DNA from: Streptomyces polyasparticus
Lineage (GTDB): Bacteria; Actinomycetota; Actinomycetes; Streptomycetales; Streptomycetaceae
Length of the DNA stretch: 64,000 nucleotides
Assembly (NCBI RefSeq): GCF_014493765.1
Contig: NZ_JACTVJ010000010.1
Coordinates: 124,001 to 188,000 of the forward strand
Direction of reading: 5' to 3'
This document shows positions 60,951 to 64,000 of the stretch, piece after piece. A model generated the notes under the pieces. That model did no database searches. It was not told where the DNA came from and saw only the letters and a list, made by a program, of their open reading frames with translations. The position numbers were made by a program, and so were the translations under genes. Numbering within the stretch: the stretch's first letter is position 1; the number at the start of each line of letters is the position of its first letter.

Positions 60951-61754
60951 GTGCGTTTCACCACCACCGTCGCCGTGACCGCCGCGGCTCTGCTGTCGCT
61001 GTCCGCCGCGGCCGCTCAGGCCGTCGAGGCGGATCCCGAGTACCCGAGGGGCAACCCTCCGGCCACCAACTGCCTGCCGTCCGTGTACAACCCGCCGACC
61101 GGGCAGAAGGACAAGCCGGCGGGGCACTACTACGACGACGCCCCCGACCGGAATGTCGCCTGGTGGTTCTTCGCCCAGTCGGGCACCGGCACCCTGACGT
61201 TCTCCCCGGAGGCCCTGGCGGAGATCGAGCGGCTGAACGGGAAGGTCGAGGCGATCTGCCCGGTGGGCGGGCTCAAGGGCGGCAAGGGCGTGTGGACGCC
61301 GGTCGGCGCCGACGGCTACAGCAACATCAACCTCCTGAACGGCCGTATCTGGTACCCGGGCGGCTGGAAGATCACCAACCCCAAGACCGGCCGCTCGCAC
61401 CGGGTCGACGGGTTCTGGCTGCACGACTTCCCGTTCCTCACCAAGGCGAGCGCCAACGCCTATGTCGACGACAAGCGGGTGCCGCACGAGATCGAGATGG
61501 CGCACTACAACACCGTCGACGTGTTCGCGAACCTGCTGAGCCCCCGGCTCAACCAGGGCACGTTCACCCTCGGGCCCACCAACTGGAAGTTCCTGCTCTC
61601 CGAGCAGTACGCCAAGGAGCTCAACGAGATCCTCGGCGCGAAGCTCAAGCCCGGCACGCACGTCCTGACCCTGGAGATCAACGCCAGCGTCCTGCCCGGC
61701 CAGAACATGCCCCTCAAGCCCGGCCTCCAGAAGGACGAGCCGGGCACACGCTAG
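60951..61754 (+). CDS. Secreted protein of unknown function (paralogue B)
   Basis: A 267-residue secreted protein related to the product at 14786-15592. The signal peptide (V-R-F-T-T-T, hydrophobic core, cleavage near A-Q-A) is followed by long matching blocks: NPPATNCLPSVYNPPTGQKD, GHYYDDAPD, WYPGGWKITNPKTGRSHRVD, FWLHDFPFLTKASANAYVDD. The two conserved Cys lie in TNCLPS and AICPVG. The GTG at 60951 has GGGAG seven bases upstream. The family is not recognised; high aromatic content suggests a binding or structural role outside the cell. Confidence 0.82.
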   Translation: MRFTTTVAVTAAALLSLSAAAAQAVEADPEYPRGNPPATNCLPSVYNPPTGQKDKPAGHYYDDAPDRNVAWWFFAQSGTGTLTFSPEALAEIERLNGKVEAICPVGGLKGGKGVWTPVGADGYSNINLLNGRIWYPGGWKITNPKTGRSHRVDGFWLHDFPFLTKASANAYVDDKRVPHEIEMAHYNTVDVFANLLSPRLNQGTFTLGPTNWKFLLSEQYAKELNEILGAKLKPGTHVLTLEINASVLPGQNMPLKPGLQKDEPGTR

Positions 61755-61843
61755 CCACAGGCCCAAGGCCACCGCGAAGTCGAAGCGATACCAGGCGACT
61801 TCGTGGTGGCCTTCAAGGGCCTCGCCGGCCTTAGGGTGACGGG

Positions 61844-62392
61844 ATGCGGTGGCTCGAGGTCCGACGGCATGCGCCGACGAAGAAGGGCGCCGCCCGCGGC
61901 CGCGGTTCGCACCTGTCCGCCCACGGAGTCGCGCTCGCACGCACGGCCGGTGCGGACTCGGGGCCGTTCGCATCCGTGGTGACCAGCGCGTCACCCCGGG
62001 CGATCGAGACCGCCATCGCCATGGGATGGGCCGTGGACGACACCGTCGACCTGCCGTCCGGCTACGTCGAGGGCGAAGTCGCCCACCATGACCAGTGGAC
62101 CTGGCCGCAACCGTACGTCCGCTACGCGGAGTTGATCGGCGCTCGGGGTGGGCTCGCCGCCGTCGCGGCCCGGCACCGCGGCCTATGGATCGAGGTGGTC
62201 CGCTCCGTGCCGGACGGCAGCGGGGCGCTCATCGTCTCGCACGGCGGCTCCATCGAACCGGCGCTGGTCGCCGTCCTGCCCGCGGCGGATCACGCCTCCT
62301 GGGGCGCTCCCTTCAGCCACCTGGACGGCGTGCGGCTCGACTTCGAGGACGGCCGCTTCATTCGGGCCCGTATGCGCCGTGCCCCCGCCTGA
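61844..62392 (+). CDS. Histidine phosphatase family protein
   Basis: A 182-residue histidine phosphatase. The catalytic R-R-H-A is near the start (L-E-V-R-R-H-A-P), followed by a further Arg in T-S-A-S-P-R-A-I-E-T and the second His in V-S-H-G-G-S-I. These are the essential residues of the phosphoglycerate mutase-like superfamily. Small members act on various phosphate esters; the substrate is unknown. It is convergent with the glycosylase gene, 18 bases apart. Confidence 0.88.
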   Translation: MRWLEVRRHAPTKKGAARGRGSHLSAHGVALARTAGADSGPFASVVTSASPRAIETAIAMGWAVDDTVDLPSGYVEGEVAHHDQWTWPQPYVRYAELIGARGGLAAVAARHRGLWIEVVRSVPDGSGALIVSHGGSIEPALVAVLPAADHASWGAPFSHLDGVRLDFEDGRFIRARMRRAPA

Positions 62393-62410
62393 CTCCGGTG
62401 GCGAGGTGCG

Positions 62411-62896
62411 TCAGGACGCCGCCTCCCGCAGTCGGGCGTACTCCTCGGCCATCGTCTGTGCCGTCCAATGCGCGTTCAGGCCACTGGGGTTGGGCAGGAC
62501 CCATACCCGGCTGCCGCCGATCGTCCGGTCCTGCGGGCCGATCTTCGCGGTGCGCTCCCCGAACGCCGCGCGGTACGCGGTCACCCCGACCACCGCGAGC
62601 CACTGGGGCGCGAGCCGCTCCACCTTCGCTTCGAGGATGCGGCCGCCCTCCACGTACTCCTCGGGTGTCAGCTCATCGGCCCGCGCCGTCGCCCGCGCGA
62701 CGACATTGGTGATGCCGAGGCCGTACGAGAGCAACTCCCGCTGCTCGGAGGGCTGGAGCAGACGCGGGGTGAAGCCCGACAGGTGGAGCACCGGCCAGAA
62801 ACGGTTGCCGGGGCGGGCGAAGTGGAAGCCCGAAGCGGCCGTCAGGAGGCCGGGGTTGATGCCGCAGAAGAGCACACGAAGACCGCCCGCCACCAC
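62411..62896 (-). CDS. mug: Mismatch-specific uracil/thymine-DNA glycosylase (Mug/TDG type)
   Basis: The glycosylase of 161 residues or more shows the family catalytic motif G-I-N-P-G-L near the start, the G-F-H-F-A-R-P-G-N-R-F-W segment and the minor-groove loop V-L-P-N-P-S-G-L-N-A-H-W. It removes U or T from G:U and G:T mispairs. The GTG at 62896 has no ribosome site; homologues begin about 18 residues earlier, where the in-frame sequence (S-R-A-E-L-E-A-A-R-D-R) is family-like. A CTG at 62953, overlapping the purB stop, may be the real start through translational coupling. Confidence 0.85.
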   Translation of the reverse strand: MVAGGLRVLFCGINPGLLTAASGFHFARPGNRFWPVLHLSGFTPRLLQPSEQRELLSYGLGITNVVARATARADELTPEEYVEGGRILEAKVERLAPQWLAVVGVTAYRAAFGERTAKIGPQDRTIGGSRVWVLPNPSGLNAHWTAQTMAEEYARLREAAS

Positions 62897-62949
62897 GTCG
62901 TCGACGACGCGGTCACGGGCGGCCTCGAGTTCCGCGCGGGAGTACCTGG

Positions 62950-64000
62950 TCAGAGGATCGCGCCCGGGGTGTACGCGGCAGCCTCGGGGTGCTGCTTGAC
63001 CAGCTCGTCGATCCGGGCGACCACGACACCGACCTGGTCGGCGGCCGCACCCGTGAACGACAGCTTGTCCGCCATCAGTTCGTCCAGCTGTGCACGGTCC
63101 AGCGGGATGCGCTCGTCGGCGGCCAGCTTGTCGAGCAGCTCGTTGCGCTCGGCGCCCTGCTCGCGCATCGCGAGCGCCGAGGCGACCGCGTGCTCCTTGA
63201 TCGCCTCGTGCGCGACCTCACGGCCCACGCCGCCGCGCACCGCGCCCATGAGGACCTTGGTGGTGGCGAGGAAGGGCAGGTAGCGGTCCAGCTCACGGGC
63301 GACGACGGCGGGGAACGCGCCGAACTCGTCGAGCACGGTCAGGAAGGTCTCCAGAAGACCGTCGAGCGCGAAGAACGCGTCGGGCAGCGCGACCCGGCGC
63401 ACCACCGAGCAGGAGACATCGCCCTCGTTCCACTGGTCGCCGGCCAGCTCGCCGGTCATCGACGCGTAGCCGCGCAGAATGACCATCAGGCCGTTGACGC
63501 GCTCGCAGGAGCGGGTGTTCATCTTGTGCGGCATCGCCGAGGAGCCGACCTGGCCCGGCTTGAAGCCCTCGGTGACCAGCTCGTGCCCGGCCATCAGGCG
63601 GACCGTCTTGGCGATCGAGGACGGCGCGGCCGCGAGCTGCACGAGCGCGGTGACGACCTCGTAGTCGAGGGAGCGCGGGTAGACCTGGCCGACGGAGGTG
63701 AAGGCCTGGCCGAAGCCGAGGTGCTGCGCGATGCGCTGCTCCAGGTCGGCCAGCTTGCCGGCGTCGCCGCCGAGCAGGTCGAGCATGTCCTGGGCGGTGC
63801 CGACCGGGCCCTTGATGCCGCGCAGCGGGTAGCGGCCGAGCAGCTCCTCGAGGCGGCCGAACGCGACGAGCAGCTCGTCGGCGCCGGTCGCGAAACGCTT
63901 GCCGAGGGTGGTGGCCTGCGCGGCGACGTTGTGCGAACGGCCCGCCATGACCAGCTCGGCGTACTCGGCGGACAGCTTGCCCAGGCGCGCGAGTACGGCG
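62950..64000 (-). CDS. purB: Adenylosuccinate lyase (partial, runs off the right edge)
   Basis: The last 349 residues of adenylosuccinate lyase lie in the window; the N-terminus is beyond 64000. The fumarase/aspartase signature G-S-S-A-M-P-H-K-M-N is intact, with the catalytic Ser in the flexible loop. The enzyme acts twice in purine biosynthesis, splitting fumarate from SAICAR and from adenylosuccinate. Its stop (62950) abuts the upstream region of the Mug gene, which is likely co-transcribed. Confidence 0.95.
   Translation of the reverse strand, partial: AVLARLGKLSAEYAELVMAGRSHNVAAQATTLGKRFATGADELLVAFGRLEELLGRYPLRGIKGPVGTAQDMLDLLGGDAGKLADLEQRIAQHLGFGQAFTSVGQVYPRSLDYEVVTALVQLAAAPSSIAKTVRLMAGHELVTEGFKPGQVGSSAMPHKMNTRSCERVNGLMVILRGYASMTGELAGDQWNEGDVSCSVVRRVALPDAFFALDGLLETFLTVLDEFGAFPAVVARELDRYLPFLATTKVLMGAVRGGVGREVAHEAIKEHAVASALAMREQGAERNELLDKLAADERIPLDRAQLDELMADKLSFTGAAADQVGVVVARIDELVKQHPEAAAYTPGAIL

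Noticed and set aside
1-64000. Long antisense open frames throughout the window
   Set aside because: High GC makes stop codons rare in the shadow frames. These frames are Arg- and Pro-rich and contain no domains, so they were left out.
1-64000. tRNA, rRNA, CRISPR arrays, integrases, transposases and attachment sites
   Set aside because: I looked for clover-leaf patterns, regularly spaced repeats and mobile-element proteins and recognised none. A covariance-model or IS search could still find small elements.

Overview
The window is high-GC actinobacterial DNA and most likely comes from a Streptomyces chromosome. The evidence is the strong GC bias at third codon positions, the many GTG starts and probable leaderless genes, a PPOX-class F420-type flavoprotein, a xylose ABC operon followed by a ROK regulator in the Rok7B7 arrangement, an ECF41 sigma factor, and several families typical of streptomycetes. 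No rRNA, tRNA, CRISPR array, insertion sequence or biosynthetic gene cluster was recognised. About 60 protein loci were found, including seven that look broken.

Layout. Positions 1-5.2 kb hold a frameshifted methyltransferase behind two TetR-type operators, an operon of TetR regulator, enolase-superfamily enzyme and SDR dehydrogenase, a small membrane protein, a PPOX flavoprotein, and a membrane protein/winged-helix pair with an operator over its start codon. Positions 5.2-7.6 kb hold a frameshifted carotenoid oxygenase, a small membrane protein and an EF-hand protein. Positions 7.8-12.4 kb hold the sugar ABC operon (binding protein, ATPase, permease) and its ROK regulator. Positions 12.5-25 kb carry small conserved proteins, a secreted protein with a paralogue at 61 kb, an orphan binding protein, a YigZ/IMPACT protein, a Ser/Thr kinase, a large LuxR-type ATPase regulator, a double-GNAT acetyltransferase and a decayed surface-protein locus.

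Positions 25-29.4 kb encode the SbcCD nuclease. Positions 29.5-36 kb hold two Lrp/AsnC regulators, each divergent from a sulfur-related gene (a rhodanese and a cystathionine gamma-synthase-type enzyme), plus an SDR, a DinB-like protein and a DUF885 protein. Positions 36-43.5 kb hold an ACT-GNAT membrane acetyltransferase, a coupled SWIM/897-residue protein pair and a Tat-exported PhoD-type phosphatase with a PHO-box-like repeat. Positions 43.5-51.7 kb hold small regulator/enzyme pairs (HxlR/oxidoreductase, MocR/EamA, ECF41/hydrolase) and a GntR regulator. Positions 51.8-53.9 kb contain a decayed pair, a SulP permease with a large internal deletion and a frameshifted GAP-family protein. Positions 54-60.4 kb hold a lipoprotein, a membrane protein, a ROK regulator, and a two-component system divergent from an ABC exporter. 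Positions 60.4-64 kb hold the second secreted paralogue, a histidine phosphatase, a Mug-type glycosylase and purB, which runs off the right edge.

Themes. Local regulation by divergent regulator/target pairs dominates. Single-base deletions in G/C runs recur in several genes and could be sequence errors, but the SulP deletion and the surface-protein nonsense codon point to real decay. Three short tandem duplications suggest replication slippage, one of them at the sbcD/sbcC junction. The least understood items are the secreted paralogue pair, the SWIM/HEAT-like pair, a near-perfect 57-bp palindrome, and a hexanucleotide microsatellite upstream of a VOC-family gene.
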